A DNA stretch of 64,000 nucleotides, from assembly GCA_003170415.1 (NCBI GenBank), contig PMZJ01000014.1:39489-103488 (forward strand). Reading direction: 5' to 3'. The position numbers and the translations under genes were made by a program. The notes under the pieces are model-generated. The model was not told the origin of the DNA and made no database searches. It saw nothing but the letters and a program-made list of their open reading frames with translations. Origin of the DNA: Phycisphaerales bacterium. GTDB lineage: Bacteria; Planctomycetota; Phycisphaerae; Sedimentisphaerales; Anaerobacaceae. Numbering within the stretch: the first letter of the stretch is position 1; every line of letters begins with the position of its first letter. Below, in pieces: positions 8,613 to 18,146 of this stretch.

Positions 8613-9359
8613 TCATCGCGAAGCCGGCTGATTCACCTCGTTCGCCTCCGCCTTCCACTTCAATTTGCCGATGTCTTCGGATTTTATGAGTTTTACATCA
8701 CCGTTGTTATAAAGGACAAATGCTCGCTGTCCTTCGTGATGCTCAACTGTGAAAAGTTCCGGTCCGCCGCACTGATTCCATCCTCCTTTTGTTTCGAAGA
8801 GTAAAACCGTATCCGGCGGCGAATTCGGCTCACAATTGGGATTCATAGAATAATGACAACGTCCTTTGTCTCTATGTTTGATAGCTGCCGGGCAAATAAA
8901 TTGTTCTTTTACAGGCGAATCAAGATATTTGGCTATCTCATCACACCATTTGCCAGCATTTGGGTACTTTCCTTCATGGTTATAAGAATATAGTAGAAAT
9001 GCTTTTCCAAGGCGAGACAAGTTATTTCCGCAACGAGATAAATCTGGAATCATATCGACAGATAGGAGGGCTATAGATACTATTGAAGCAATGATGATTA
9101 AGGCCGATATGGAGAATATCCGCCCTCTAATGATACCCTTCTTTCTTCTGACATGATTATATGCGATTATACCTAAGGCGGCTCCTGATAGAATAGATAA
9201 GAATGCTATCCATGGTCCTGCTATATTGACAAATTCAGAGTGATCATAAGAGCAAAATGGTGAAAATGGGATGTAAAAACATAGTCCTGTTAATGCCACT
9301 AAGAGTGAAGCAATAGCCAATTTTGAAATTGGCGGTTTTTTGTTTTCTGTTTCGCTCAT
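8613..9359 (-). CDS. Membrane protein with pseudopilin-like C-terminal domain
   Basis: The 248-residue protein has an N-terminal block of three or four membrane helices (about residues 12-105), reminiscent of DUF4190-type proteins. A globular domain follows that resembles the C-terminal part of planctomycete H-X9-DG pseudopilins: LYSYNHEGKYPNAGKWCDEI, a CPAA segment, and HHEGQRAFVLYNNGDVKLI at the position of the H-X9-DG motif. It lacks a prepilin cleavage site. Function unknown; likely an envelope protein with the C-terminal domain outside the membrane. Confidence 0.7.
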   Translation of the reverse strand: MSETENKKPPISKLAIASLLVALTGLCFYIPFSPFCSYDHSEFVNIAGPWIAFLSILSGAALGIIAYNHVRRKKGIIRGRIFSISALIIIASIVSIALLSVDMIPDLSRCGNNLSRLGKAFLLYSYNHEGKYPNAGKWCDEIAKYLDSPVKEQFICPAAIKHRDKGRCHYSMNPNCEPNSPPDTVLLFETKGGWNQCGGPELFTVEHHEGQRAFVLYNNGDVKLIKSEDIGKLKWKAEANEVNQPASR

Positions 9360-9379
9360 TGGTTTCCCTTTACTCAGGG

Positions 9380-9916
9380 TTACTGTTTCGGGTTAGCCGC
9401 TTTCCAGTCATCGGTAAAATCCTTTACTTGCTCTTTTACGGTTTTTTCGATGGTGCTTTTGGCGGTTGCGACGGAGATGGCGCCGAACCTGCTCTGGCCG
9501 AACGATGGCCAGGTCTGTGCTTCTGTTTTTATAGTTGTGTCCCGCGACAAATTAACAATCTGCAAAAGCGACGACTGAACATTCATCGCGATGTTCAGGT
9601 TATCATTAGTCGCAGCAGCAACTTTGACCACCACGACATAAAGCCCAACGTCAGGTGTAGGTCTGGCAATTTCAAGGCCGGCGCTTTGCAGGGCAAACTC
9701 GACTTCCTGTTGGAGTGCGGTTTCTTTTAGAAAAGGCAGTGTGTCCGGCCCATCCCGCACAATTATTACCTTGACTGCCACGCCTCGCAATCCTTTCAGA
9801 GTCGATACCTTGAATTTGTCTAACTGCTGTTTTTCCGACGGACTGACGGCCAGGACAATCCCGGCAAGGCCAAGAAGAACCGTGATACAGCAATACCTGA
9901 TAAGCGTTTTTCTCAT
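9380..9916 (-). CDS. Secreted protein of unknown function, coupled to mfd
   Basis: The 178-residue protein starts with a clear Sec signal peptide (basic MRKTLIR, hydrophobic core, cleavage near VLAVS). The mature part looks like a small alpha/beta periplasmic domain with no recognisable motif. Its start codon overlaps the mfd stop by four bases (ATGA), so it is probably read on the mfd transcript by translational coupling. No functional link between the two is evident. Confidence 0.75.
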   Translation of the reverse strand: MRKTLIRYCCITVLLGLAGIVLAVSPSEKQQLDKFKVSTLKGLRGVAVKVIIVRDGPDTLPFLKETALQQEVEFALQSAGLEIARPTPDVGLYVVVVKVAAATNDNLNIAMNVQSSLLQIVNLSRDTTIKTEAQTWPSFGQSRFGAISVATAKSTIEKTVKEQVKDFTDDWKAANPKQ

Positions 9917-12900
9917 CGCTTTGTTCCTCCTAAAATTTTTCGGACAAAATTTACAAGTGTCTGTTGCTCGAAATAACTCTCCGGCAGATGCAGATAAATG
10001 GTTGTATCGTCGGCGATGGTGTATCTTGCCGCGACGTTCTTCAACAGCCGTTTCGCGTTTTTAGCCGCGTCCGCCGAAAACGAGAATACCAGATTGCCGC
10101 CGTGTGCCACAATACGATTTATATCCAGCTTGTCCGCGGCGATGCGAAGCTCGGCAATACTCAAAAGAGATTTTATCTCCTCGGCCGGCGGGCCATAAAC
10201 GTCCGCAAGCTCAGTTTCGAGATGACTCAGTTCTTCCGCGGTTTTTGCCACGGCTATTCTGCGATACACGTCCAGCCGGATTCTGTCGGCTGGGATATAA
10301 TTTTTGGGGATATATGCCGCGAATCCCAAATCGATATTTGCGGTCGGTGTCGCCTCCACTGGCTCACCTTTCATTTTCCTTACTGCGTTGGCCAATAGCT
10401 CGCAATACATCTGATAACCCACCATTTGAATATGTCCCGACTGCTCCGCGCCCAGTATATTTCCCGCGCCGCGAATCTCCAAATCACGCAGCGCAATCCT
10501 GAAACCGGCGCCGAGATGCGAGTATTCCTCGATGGCCTTGAGCCGTTTTGAGGCGATTGGCGTAATGGGACGAGACGCGGGAAGAAGCATATAAGCGTAT
10601 GCCCTGTGTTTGTATCTGCCCACCCGGCCGCGCAACTGATGCAGTTCCGCTAAGCCGAATCGGTCCGCGTCGTTGATGATTATCGTATTGGCGTTGGGGA
10701 TATCGAGACCCGATTCGATAATCGTCGTGCAGACCAGCACGTCGGTTTGCCCTAACACAAACGCAATCATCGCCTTCTCCAGCTCGTGCGAGGTCATCTG
10801 CCCGTGGGCAATCGCGACTTTGGCGTCGGGAACCAGCTTCTGAATCTCCCAGCATTTCTTTTCGATTGACTTGACGCGGTTATGAACAAAGAATACCTGT
10901 CCCTGCCTGTTCAATTCGCGGATGATGGTCTTGCGTATCAATTCATCGTTGTAGGTTGTAACGCTCGTAACGATGCTCCGCCGGTCGAGCGGTGCGGTCG
11001 CAAGTGAGCTTATGTCCCTAAGCCCAAGCATCGCCATATGCAGCGTGCGAGGAATCGGCGTCGCCGTCATCGTCAGGATATCAACGTTTACGCGCAGTTT
11101 CTTCAGCTTCTCCTTGTGCTCTACGCCGAATCGCTGCTCTTCGTCGATTATGACCAGTCCCAAATCCTTGAACTTAACGTCGCCGCTCAACAGCCGATGC
11201 GTCCCAATCAGGATATCGACCTTGCCCGCCCTTGTGCGGGAAATAATGTCCTTTGCCTGGGCGGTCGTTTTGAACCGGTTGAGCGATTCGATTACTACCG
11301 GGAAATCCGCGAAGCGTTCCGTGAACGTCCGGGCGTGCTGAATGCTCAGCACCGTCGTGGGGACAAGCGCCGCGACCTGCTTGCCGTTTTCGACCGCCTT
11401 GAATGCCGCCCTCATCGCAAGCTCCGTTTTGCCGTATCCAACGTCCCCGCAGAGCAGCCGGTCCATTGCCGTGGGCTGCATCATATCCCGCTTTATCTGC
11501 GCCGCGTTTGTTGTCTGGTCGGGTGTTTCCTGGTATGGGAACGATGCCTCAAATTCGTTTTGCCATTTCGAATCCGCCGGGAACGCGAATCCGCCAATCG
11601 CCTGGCGTTTCGCCTGAAGCTCTAACAATTCCACCGCCAGGTCCTTGACGGATTGCGCGACTTTTTCTTTCTGGTTTTGCCACCGCTTCGACCCGACCTT
11701 CGACAATTTGGGCCGCTTCGGGCTTGTGCCGATGTATTTCTGTACTAATCCGATATTATTCACCGAGACCTGCACCTTGACGCCGCCATCGTATTCGATT
11801 GTGAGATACTCGCCGGGGCCGTCCTTTTCCCTGATGGTCTCGATACCTAAGAATTTCCCTACGCCGTAAGAGCTGTGCACGACGTAATCGCCTTGTTGCA
11901 AATCTTCCAGCGTATCAATCGGCGTTGTCGCACGCATCGGCCTTTGCCTTCGCCTAAGCGCGAATTGCCCGAACAATTCATGATGGCTGAGAACCGTCGT
12001 GTTCAACGACGGTATCGCGAAACCCTGGTGAATGAATCCCTTGAGCAATTTGAATCTCGGAGGAATAGCACCGTGTTCCGCCGGAAGGCGTCCCTCACGG
12101 GACTGCCTGATGATTTCGCTCACCCGGTCAATCTCCGCCTGGGCCTCGCAGTAAAGCAAAACCTCCTGCTCCTTTGCCAGCGAGACCAGTTCTGCCAGCG
12201 CCTCCTTGTGTCCCGCCCAAAGCGATGCTGCCTTGTGCTGATACTGCTGAACGCTCCTTATATCCAATTTGATAAATTCGTCCGGGTTTTCAGTCGCGAA
12301 TCGGGAAATGTGAAGCTGTGTGAATCTTTCGAGTGATTTATGAATATCGGGCCAGTTGTAAAGTCGTTCTTTTTGCTCTGCTCGTTCGAAATAAACTTTT
12401 GCTACCTCCTGGCAGTCCGCCGGCTCATCTAAAATCACAATCGTATCAGCGGGCAGGATATTCAGGAAAAGCTCGCGCTCTTCCTGTTTGTCCCCGCATG
12501 TTGCCGATATGATACTGACCGCCGATAACTGATGCGTCGATACCTGTGTATCCAAATCAATCGTCCGGATGCTTTCGATTGTGTCGCCAAAAAATTCAAC
12601 CCTTATTGTCTGCGATTGTCCTATAGCATTGTCATTCCCGCGAAAGCGGGAATCCAGCATCGGCGCGTAAATATCCACGATTCCGCCACGTCTGGCGAAT
12701 TGCCCCGGCAGGTCAACTTTGTCCGTCCGCTCGAATCCGTTGTCAATCAGCCACGCGCTTACATCCTCAGGTGTCGTTTGTTTGCCGGTTTGAAGCGACA
12801 GCGAACCGCTCTCGATAGCCGACAGTTTTGGTATGGGCTGACTTATCGCCTGAACCGATGCCGCTATGATTACGCCTTTATCTTTTTCACGAGATACGAG

Positions 12901-13248
12901 CGACGAGCAGCGAGCGACGATTTTGAGCCGGTCCGCCCGAATCTCATCGGTTGCGTCCGCTATTTCCTCTTCACCTTCCCATGCGGGCAGCAATTGAACG
13001 TCCTGGGTTCCGCCTGTGGTGCCTGCCCTGAGCGAAGTCGAACCAAACGTCTGCAAATCATCAACCGCATTATCCGCATCATCAATATGCGGACAAACGT
13101 AAATAATCGGCCGGGATAGCTGTTTTGAAAGATGTGCCGCCAAAAGGCGCGCAAAAGACCCCCACGTCCCAGCGACTTTTACCACCCCCCCGGTAGCGTC
13201 TAATCGCTGGCTCAGTTCGAAAATCGACTTGTCGTTGCCAAGCTCCAT
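9913..13248 (-). CDS. mfd: Transcription-repair coupling factor Mfd
   Basis: At 1111 residues this is a complete Mfd. Visible parts are the UvrB-homology N-terminal region, the RNA-polymerase-interacting domain (LQQGDYVVHSSYGVGKFLGI), the SF2 translocase with Walker A GDVGYGKTELA and DEEQ box (IIDEEQRFGVEHKEK), the helicase second lobe (ESGLDIPNANTIIINDADRF, HQLRGRVGR) and the C-terminal TRCF domain. It removes stalled RNA polymerase and recruits UvrA. The N-terminal region carries three in-frame repeat-derived inserts: near FGSTSLRAG, CSSLVSREKDK and LDSRFRGNDN. The next gene overlaps its stop codon. Confidence 0.97.
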   Translation of the reverse strand: MELGNDKSIFELSQRLDATGGVVKVAGTWGSFARLLAAHLSKQLSRPIIYVCPHIDDADNAVDDLQTFGSTSLRAGTTGGTQDVQLLPAWEGEEEIADATDEIRADRLKIVARCSSLVSREKDKGVIIAASVQAISQPIPKLSAIESGSLSLQTGKQTTPEDVSAWLIDNGFERTDKVDLPGQFARRGGIVDIYAPMLDSRFRGNDNAIGQSQTIRVEFFGDTIESIRTIDLDTQVSTHQLSAVSIISATCGDKQEERELFLNILPADTIVILDEPADCQEVAKVYFERAEQKERLYNWPDIHKSLERFTQLHISRFATENPDEFIKLDIRSVQQYQHKAASLWAGHKEALAELVSLAKEQEVLLYCEAQAEIDRVSEIIRQSREGRLPAEHGAIPPRFKLLKGFIHQGFAIPSLNTTVLSHHELFGQFALRRRQRPMRATTPIDTLEDLQQGDYVVHSSYGVGKFLGIETIREKDGPGEYLTIEYDGGVKVQVSVNNIGLVQKYIGTSPKRPKLSKVGSKRWQNQKEKVAQSVKDLAVELLELQAKRQAIGGFAFPADSKWQNEFEASFPYQETPDQTTNAAQIKRDMMQPTAMDRLLCGDVGYGKTELAMRAAFKAVENGKQVAALVPTTVLSIQHARTFTERFADFPVVIESLNRFKTTAQAKDIISRTRAGKVDILIGTHRLLSGDVKFKDLGLVIIDEEQRFGVEHKEKLKKLRVNVDILTMTATPIPRTLHMAMLGLRDISSLATAPLDRRSIVTSVTTYNDELIRKTIIRELNRQGQVFFVHNRVKSIEKKCWEIQKLVPDAKVAIAHGQMTSHELEKAMIAFVLGQTDVLVCTTIIESGLDIPNANTIIINDADRFGLAELHQLRGRVGRYKHRAYAYMLLPASRPITPIASKRLKAIEEYSHLGAGFRIALRDLEIRGAGNILGAEQSGHIQMVGYQMYCELLANAVRKMKGEPVEATPTANIDLGFAAYIPKNYIPADRIRLDVYRRIAVAKTAEELSHLETELADVYGPPAEEIKSLLSIAELRIAADKLDINRIVAHGGNLVFSFSADAAKNAKRLLKNVAARYTIADDTTIYLHLPESYFEQQTLVNFVRKILGGTKR
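12631..12655. repeat. REP-like hairpin inside mfd
   Basis: Perfect hairpin ATTCCCGC-GAAA-GCGGGAAT inside the mfd reading frame. It is read in mfd as LDSRFRGNDN and lies between IVDIYAP and RVEFFGD, which are normally close together in Mfd proteins. Confidence 0.8.
12889..12920. repeat. Heptamer array inside mfd
   Basis: Four units with a 7-bp period (ACGAGAT, ACGAGCG, ACGAGCA, GCGAGCG, then ACGA) inside the mfd coding sequence, read as part of ARCSSLVSRE. It is the same class of array as those at 25357, 28533, 39849, 60752 and 63817. Confidence 0.7.
13021..13044. repeat. CTGAGCGAAGTCGAA-family repeat inside mfd
   Basis: The core CCTGAGCGAAGTCGAACC is read in mfd as GSTSLRAG. Related cores (CCTGAGCTTGTCGAA) occur at 18166-18206 and 21862-21907, both outside functional coding sequence. 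Confidence 0.6.
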
Positions 13249-13422
13249 AAATCGTAAATCACAGGCAGAGCTTCCGACTATTCTACGATTGTTTGCCTCA
13301 TTAAGCCAGCCCCCGGCGCAGATACGGAATCATTGCAGATTTTTTAGTGTGCAAACGATATTCTATTATGGTAGAAAGACCGCCTTTCGTATCGTTCTGT
13401 TATTATTATTCGGTGAAGCAGT

Positions 13423-14325
13423 ATGTGGTTATATCTTAGTGCCCTTTCGGCTGTCTTTGTGGGGCTGTATGACGTATGCAGGAAAAGAGCCATCCACAAT
13501 AATGCCGTAATACCGCTGTTGTTCTTTGCGGTATTGATAGAAGCGGTGTTGCTTTCGCCCATTATCGTACTTTCTTCGGTTTCGCCTCACTTTTTGACGT
13601 CACTGGGGATATTTATCCCGCATTTTGGCCCGCTGGCCCATTTCTGCTGCTTCATAAAGGCCCTTATCGTCGTTTCGCTCTGGCTGCTGGGTTATTTTTC
13701 CGTCAAGCACTTGCCTATTTCAATATATGCCCCAATCGGCGCTTCCGGCCCCGCCTGGACGCTGCTCGGCGCTATGCTGGTCTTCGGCGAACGCCTCACC
13801 CCTTTTCAGTGGGCCGCATTCGGCGTCTTATTTGTCTCCTACTATATCTTTTCTCTCGTCGGCAGCCGCGAAGGCATCGTCTTTCATACTAATAAATGGG
13901 TCATCCTTCTTGTCCTCTCGGTTCTCATCGGCGCCGGCAGCGCCCTTTACGACAAATACCTCGTCCACACCCTCGGCTTTTCCGCCGTAGGCGTCCAGGT
14001 CTGGTTTATGATGTATTCGGTTCTCGTTATGACCTTTGTCCTGTTTGTTTTCTGGTGGCCGGTCCGCGCAAAACACACCCCATTCAAATGGCGCTGGAGT
14101 ATCATCCTTATCGGTGCTTTACTGGCTGTTGCAGATGTCGCTTACTTCAAAGCGCTTGGTTATAAGGGGGCGATGATTTCGCTTGTAACCGCCGTCCGTA
14201 GCGGAAGCGTCGTTATTTCCTTCCTCGGCGGCGCGTTCATTTTCGGCGAAGTCCAAATCCGTCACAAGGCCGTCGCTCTCCTCGGCGTCATCATCGGCGT
14301 CCTTATGCTGCTGCTCTCCCGCTAA
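13423..14325 (+). CDS. EamA-family (DMT) transporter
   Basis: The 300-residue protein has about ten membrane helices in two repeated EamA halves (roughly residues 1-140 and 150-300). Each half has the typical end-of-repeat pattern (APIGASGPAWTLLGAMLVFGERLTPFQW, and VRSGSVVISFLGGAFIFGE). EamA proteins move small metabolites or amino acids across the inner membrane; the substrate cannot be predicted. It is divergent from mfd and convergent with the transketolase gene. Confidence 0.9.
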   Translation: MWLYLSALSAVFVGLYDVCRKRAIHNNAVIPLLFFAVLIEAVLLSPIIVLSSVSPHFLTSLGIFIPHFGPLAHFCCFIKALIVVSLWLLGYFSVKHLPISIYAPIGASGPAWTLLGAMLVFGERLTPFQWAAFGVLFVSYYIFSLVGSREGIVFHTNKWVILLVLSVLIGAGSALYDKYLVHTLGFSAVGVQVWFMMYSVLVMTFVLFVFWWPVRAKHTPFKWRWSIILIGALLAVADVAYFKALGYKGAMISLVTAVRSGSVVISFLGGAFIFGEVQIRHKAVALLGVIIGVLMLLLSR

Positions 14326-14336
14326 TCACTCGGGTA

Positions 14337-16376
14337 CTATCTACCCAGCGATTTCTTTGCCGCCGCCACCACGGCATCGGTTGTTATCCCGAATTTCTCG
14401 TAGCAGACCTTGTAGGGAGCGGATGCGCCGAATGAAGACATACCGATAAAGATTCCCTTGTCCCCAATCCACTTGTGCCAGCCCAGTTCAACGCCCGCCT
14501 CAACCGCAACTCTCGCCTTTACGTCAGGCAGTATCACCGAATCGCGATACTCCTTGCTTTGCTTCTCGAATAATTCCCAGCAGGGCATACTTACCACTCT
14601 CGCCTTAATCCCTTCGGCTGTAATTTTGTTATATGCTTCGACTGCTAAAGAAACCTCCGAGCCGGTCGCCAAAAGCAAAACTTCCGGCTTATCCGCACCA
14701 ATCAAAACATAAGCGCCTTTGGTGAGATTATCCGCCGAGGCGTATTTGGTCTGGTCGATAACGGGCAGATTCTGGCGAGTGAGCAGCAACGCCACAGGCC
14801 CGCCGCGGTATTGCAAAATAAATTTCCATGCCGCGGCCGTCTCGTATGCGTCCGCCGGCCTGATAGTCAGCAGGTTTGGTATCGCCCGCAGCGCCGCGAA
14901 GTGTTCTACCGGCTGATGCGTCGGGCCATCCTCGCCCACGCCGATACTGTCGTGCGTCCAGACGAAAATCGTCGGATAGTGCGATATTGCCGCCACCCGC
15001 ACCGCGCCGCGCATATAATCGCTGAATACCAAAAACGTCCCGCCAAACGCCCGCGTCAGCCCGCTTACCGAGATACCGTTCATAATCGCACCCATCCCGT
15101 GCTCGCGCACGCCAAAACGGATATATCTGCCGTCGCGTGAATTTGGCTGGAAATCCTTAACGTCTTTCCACCGTGTATTATTGGATGGCGTCAGGTCTGC
15201 GCTGCCTCCCAATATAAAGGGCATTTGCGGCATAAGTGCGTCTAACGTTTTCCCTGATGCCGAACGTGTCGCAATCGCGTTGGGCTTGCCTTCCTTCACT
15301 ACGTCAAATTTTGGCAGCAGCGAATTGATATCAACCGTGATTTTATTTTCAAAGGCGTTATTGAATTGTTCCGCTAACTGCGGATTTGCCGCCTCATATT
15401 TTTTGAACATCCGATTCCACGACGCCTCCGCTTTTTTGCCTTTGTCGATGGCCGTGCGGGTATGCGGCAGGACCTGTTCGGGGACAAAAAACGTCTTCTC
15501 CGGGTCCCATCCGAATTGCCGCTTGGCCGCTTTAATCTCGTCTTCGCCTAACGGCGAGCCGTGCGCCTCTGATGTATCGTGTTTTGTCGGGGCTCCGAAG
15601 GCAATGTGCGTGCGCAATTTAATTAGCGTCGGCTTATCCTTCGCGCGTTTCGCTTTTTTCAGCGCCTTTTCAAACGACGCCATATCGTTTCCGTCGCCCG
15701 GCACCTCAATCACGTTCCACCCGTACGCCTTATATCGCTTCGCCGTGTCCTCGGTGAACGACAATCCCGTAACGCCGTCGATTGAAATGTGATTGTCGTC
15801 GTATATGACGATAAGATTGTCGAGCGCAAGGTGCCCCGCTAATGAGCTTGTCTCGCTTGATATCCCTTCTTCGAGGTCGCCGTCGCCCACCGTAACATAT
15901 ATTTTGTAATCGATAAGCGCAAATCCCTCGCGATTGAAATAATTGGCAGTGTATTTCTGCGCAATCGCCATACCGACCGCGTTTGATATCCCCTGACCTA
16001 ACGGCCCCGTCGTCGCCTCAATACCAAGTTCAGGTTTGTATTCCGGATGTCCCGGCGTCTTGCTTCCCCACTGCCTGAAATTTTTCAGGTCATCTAAAGT
16101 CATATCATAGCCCGTCAGATACAGCAGCGAATAAAGCAGCATACATCCGTGCCCGCCCGAAAGTACGAATCGGTCGCGGTTGAACCACTTCGGATTGGCG
16201 GGATTGAATTTCAGATGCCGCATCCACAACGTATATGCCGCCGGCGCCAAACCCATCGGCATACCCGGGTGCCCCGATTTCGCCTTCTGCACCGCGTCCG
16301 CAGCCAAAAACCTTATCGTATCAATGCAAAGCTCATCGAGCTCGCTCACGCCTTTCACTCTTAATGCTTCACCCAT
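14337..16376 (-). CDS. tkt: Transketolase
   Basis: A 679-residue full-length transketolase of the non-oxidative pentose phosphate pathway. Thiamine diphosphate- and metal-binding residues lie in GDGDLEEGISSE and the following DDNHISIDG. Substrate-binding and family motifs include SGHPGMPMGLAP near the N-terminus, the catalytic REHGMGAIMNGI in the pyrimidine domain, and a C-terminal domain from about residue 540. The enzyme is cytoplasmic. The gene is monocistronic; an inverted-repeat element sits just upstream (16427-16495). Confidence 0.97.
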   Translation of the reverse strand: MGEALRVKGVSELDELCIDTIRFLAADAVQKAKSGHPGMPMGLAPAAYTLWMRHLKFNPANPKWFNRDRFVLSGGHGCMLLYSLLYLTGYDMTLDDLKNFRQWGSKTPGHPEYKPELGIEATTGPLGQGISNAVGMAIAQKYTANYFNREGFALIDYKIYVTVGDGDLEEGISSETSSLAGHLALDNLIVIYDDNHISIDGVTGLSFTEDTAKRYKAYGWNVIEVPGDGNDMASFEKALKKAKRAKDKPTLIKLRTHIAFGAPTKHDTSEAHGSPLGEDEIKAAKRQFGWDPEKTFFVPEQVLPHTRTAIDKGKKAEASWNRMFKKYEAANPQLAEQFNNAFENKITVDINSLLPKFDVVKEGKPNAIATRSASGKTLDALMPQMPFILGGSADLTPSNNTRWKDVKDFQPNSRDGRYIRFGVREHGMGAIMNGISVSGLTRAFGGTFLVFSDYMRGAVRVAAISHYPTIFVWTHDSIGVGEDGPTHQPVEHFAALRAIPNLLTIRPADAYETAAAWKFILQYRGGPVALLLTRQNLPVIDQTKYASADNLTKGAYVLIGADKPEVLLLATGSEVSLAVEAYNKITAEGIKARVVSMPCWELFEKQSKEYRDSVILPDVKARVAVEAGVELGWHKWIGDKGIFIGMSSFGASAPYKVCYEKFGITTDAVVAAAKKSLGR

Positions 16377-16426
16377 TTCAATTTTCCCGCAAAAAGATTT
16401 ATTGTCAAATTTAAATTACAAAACTC

Positions 16427-16495
16427 ACCGCAGAGACCGCAAAGCACGCAGAGTTTACTTTGTCTTTTCTCTGCGGTCTCAGCGTGCTCGGCGGT
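16427..16495. repeat. CGCAGAG-type inverted repeat element
   Basis: The left arm (16427-16453) starts ACCGCAGAGACCGCAAAG; the right arm (16469-16495) reads CTCTGCGGTCTC and ends CGGCGGT. They form an imperfect inverted repeat about 69 bp long. Related elements lie at 47651-47758 and 53646-53710. All are intergenic. Confidence 0.75.
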
Positions 16496-16565
16496 TAACA
16501 TCGACGAGCTAAAACGATAACCAAACAAGCCCGTTTTCGCAAGATTTTTGTTGTGCGTCCGGTAT

Positions 16566-16594
16566 TTGACAAATCGCCCTCCGGCGGGGATAAT
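16566..16594 (+). promoter_or_regulatory. Consensus-like promoter of the COQ7-like gene
   Basis: TTGACA (16566-16571), a 17-bp spacer, GATAAT (16589-16594), 31 bases ahead of the start at 16626. Confidence 0.65.
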
Positions 16595-16625
16595 CGATAT
16601 CGGTTTACGCGAATGGGTATGACGG

Positions 16626-17156
16626 ATGAACGGCGAAAACAAGCCAAAATACGATGTCTCCATAATCCGCCCGCAGATGCGGGCCGAGGATGTTTGTCTG
16701 AGAAGCAAACCCATTGGCCTAGAGAAGTTGAAAACTCTCAAAAAAGCCCTTCAGGCCTTTCACACCCTCGAAACTATGGCAGTCAGCATATACAAATTCC
16801 AGCTCACTAAAGAAACCTCCGAATTGAACCGCCAGCTTATCGCCGCGATGTGCAACGAGATGACCCATCTCCAGGATTACCAGGTCAAACTTTACGAATA
16901 CGGCTTCAGACCCGCCATTCTCAGGCCTGCCTATTGGATGGTCGGCTTCGTCTTTGGCTTCGTATCCCGTCTCCTCGGACCAAAAGCTATTCTGAAAACC
17001 GGTATTTGGGTTGAATCCAAGGCCGTAAAACATTATGCTGAACTCCTTGAAACCGTCGATTGGGACGAACAAACCAGAAAGATGATTGAAAAGGACCAGA
17101 CCGACGAAAATGGGCATATCAACCGATGGCGAAACATGCTTGCCAAGATACGTTAG
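16626..17156 (+). CDS. COQ7-like ferritin-fold di-iron protein
   Basis: The 176-residue protein has the four-helix carboxylate-bridged di-iron pattern of demethoxyubiquinone hydroxylase (COQ7). It shows Glu in HTLETMAVSIYK, E-x2-H in CNEMTHLQDY, Glu in WVESKAVKHYAEL, and E-x2-H in TDENGHINRW. A hydrophobic stretch (about residues 98-120) probably sits on or in the membrane. COQ7 hydroxylates a quinone precursor. No other ubiquinone genes are nearby, so the substrate may differ. The aldo/keto reductase gene follows 50 bases downstream. Confidence 0.8.
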   Translation: MNGENKPKYDVSIIRPQMRAEDVCLRSKPIGLEKLKTLKKALQAFHTLETMAVSIYKFQLTKETSELNRQLIAAMCNEMTHLQDYQVKLYEYGFRPAILRPAYWMVGFVFGFVSRLLGPKAILKTGIWVESKAVKHYAELLETVDWDEQTRKMIEKDQTDENGHINRWRNMLAKIR

Positions 17157-17206
17157 GGGTGTCAAAAAAATAAAATCTGCAAGTCATAATTTCAGGAGTG
17201 TGAAAA

Positions 17207-18127
17207 ATGAAACGCATTGGGCGTCGTGAATTTCTTGCCGGCTCGCTCGTCGGCGCATCAGGTCTTCTGCTTGGCTCAACATTGACTGGGTGCGCGTCAA
17301 AAATTTCAAAACCAGCGCAGGGCAAAACCTTTGACCCCTGGGAAATCGTTCCCCTCGGCAAAACCGGCATCAAAGTCACCCGCGTCGGCTTCGGCACAGG
17401 TATGAAGGGCGGAAGGCACTCCTCCAACCAGGTACGCCTCGGCAAAGAAAAATTCGAATCCCTTCTCCGCGAATCTTACGACCGCGGCTGCCGGCTCTTC
17501 GACACCGCCGATATGTATGGCTCGCATCCTTATGTCATCCCAGCCCTCCAGGGCGTCCCACGCGACAAGTTCACAATCGTGTCCAAACTGATGGTTTGGG
17601 ACCCGCCCGCCGAAGAAAAAGAAAAACCCATGGTGACAATCGACCGCTTCCTCAAAGAATTGAACACCGACTACATCGACCTTCTCCTGCTCCATTGTAT
17701 GATGGCTCCCGACTGGAACAAAACCCTCAAACCATATATGGACGGAATGAGCGAAGCCAAAGCCAAAGGTAAAGTCCGCGCACTCGGCGTCTCCTGCCAC
17801 TCGATGGATGCCCTCAAAGTCGCCGCCGAAGAACCATGGGTCGAATCCGTCCACACCAGGATCAACGCCACCGGCGTGGATATGGATGGCACGCCCGATG
17901 AAGTCGTCCCCATCATCCGTAAAATTCACGATGCCGGCAAAGGCGTCGTCGGTATGAAGCAAATCGGCGAGGGGCACTATCGCAACGACCGCAAGCTTCG
18001 CGAGCAAACCGCCGATTTCGTCTTCAACCTCGGCTGTGTCTCCGCCGTTGTTGTTGGCTTTGAATCCATCGACGAAATAAAGGATTACGAGGACATCGTT
18101 CGCAAAACCCCGCGCAAAAACGCGTAA
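17207..18127 (+). CDS. Aldo/keto reductase with Tat signal peptide
   Basis: The 306-residue protein starts with a twin-arginine signal (GRREFLAGSLVG) that also contains a possible lipobox (LTGC), so it is probably exported folded. The AKR barrel follows, with the catalytic Asp and Tyr in DTADMYGS, the Lys in VSKLMV and the His in LLLLHCMM. The C-terminal cofactor region (KQIGEGHYRNDRKLREQTAD) is divergent, as in other planctomycete Tat-exported AKR proteins. A good GGAG ribosome site precedes the ATG. The substrate is unknown. The GTAG-footed repeat at 18147 follows. Confidence 0.9.
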   Translation: MKRIGRREFLAGSLVGASGLLLGSTLTGCASKISKPAQGKTFDPWEIVPLGKTGIKVTRVGFGTGMKGGRHSSNQVRLGKEKFESLLRESYDRGCRLFDTADMYGSHPYVIPALQGVPRDKFTIVSKLMVWDPPAEEKEKPMVTIDRFLKELNTDYIDLLLLHCMMAPDWNKTLKPYMDGMSEAKAKGKVRALGVSCHSMDALKVAAEEPWVESVHTRINATGVDMDGTPDEVVPIIRKIHDAGKGVVGMKQIGEGHYRNDRKLREQTADFVFNLGCVSAVVVGFESIDEIKDYEDIVRKTPRKNA

Positions 18128-18146
18128 TCCGGTTTCTTTAAAATAT

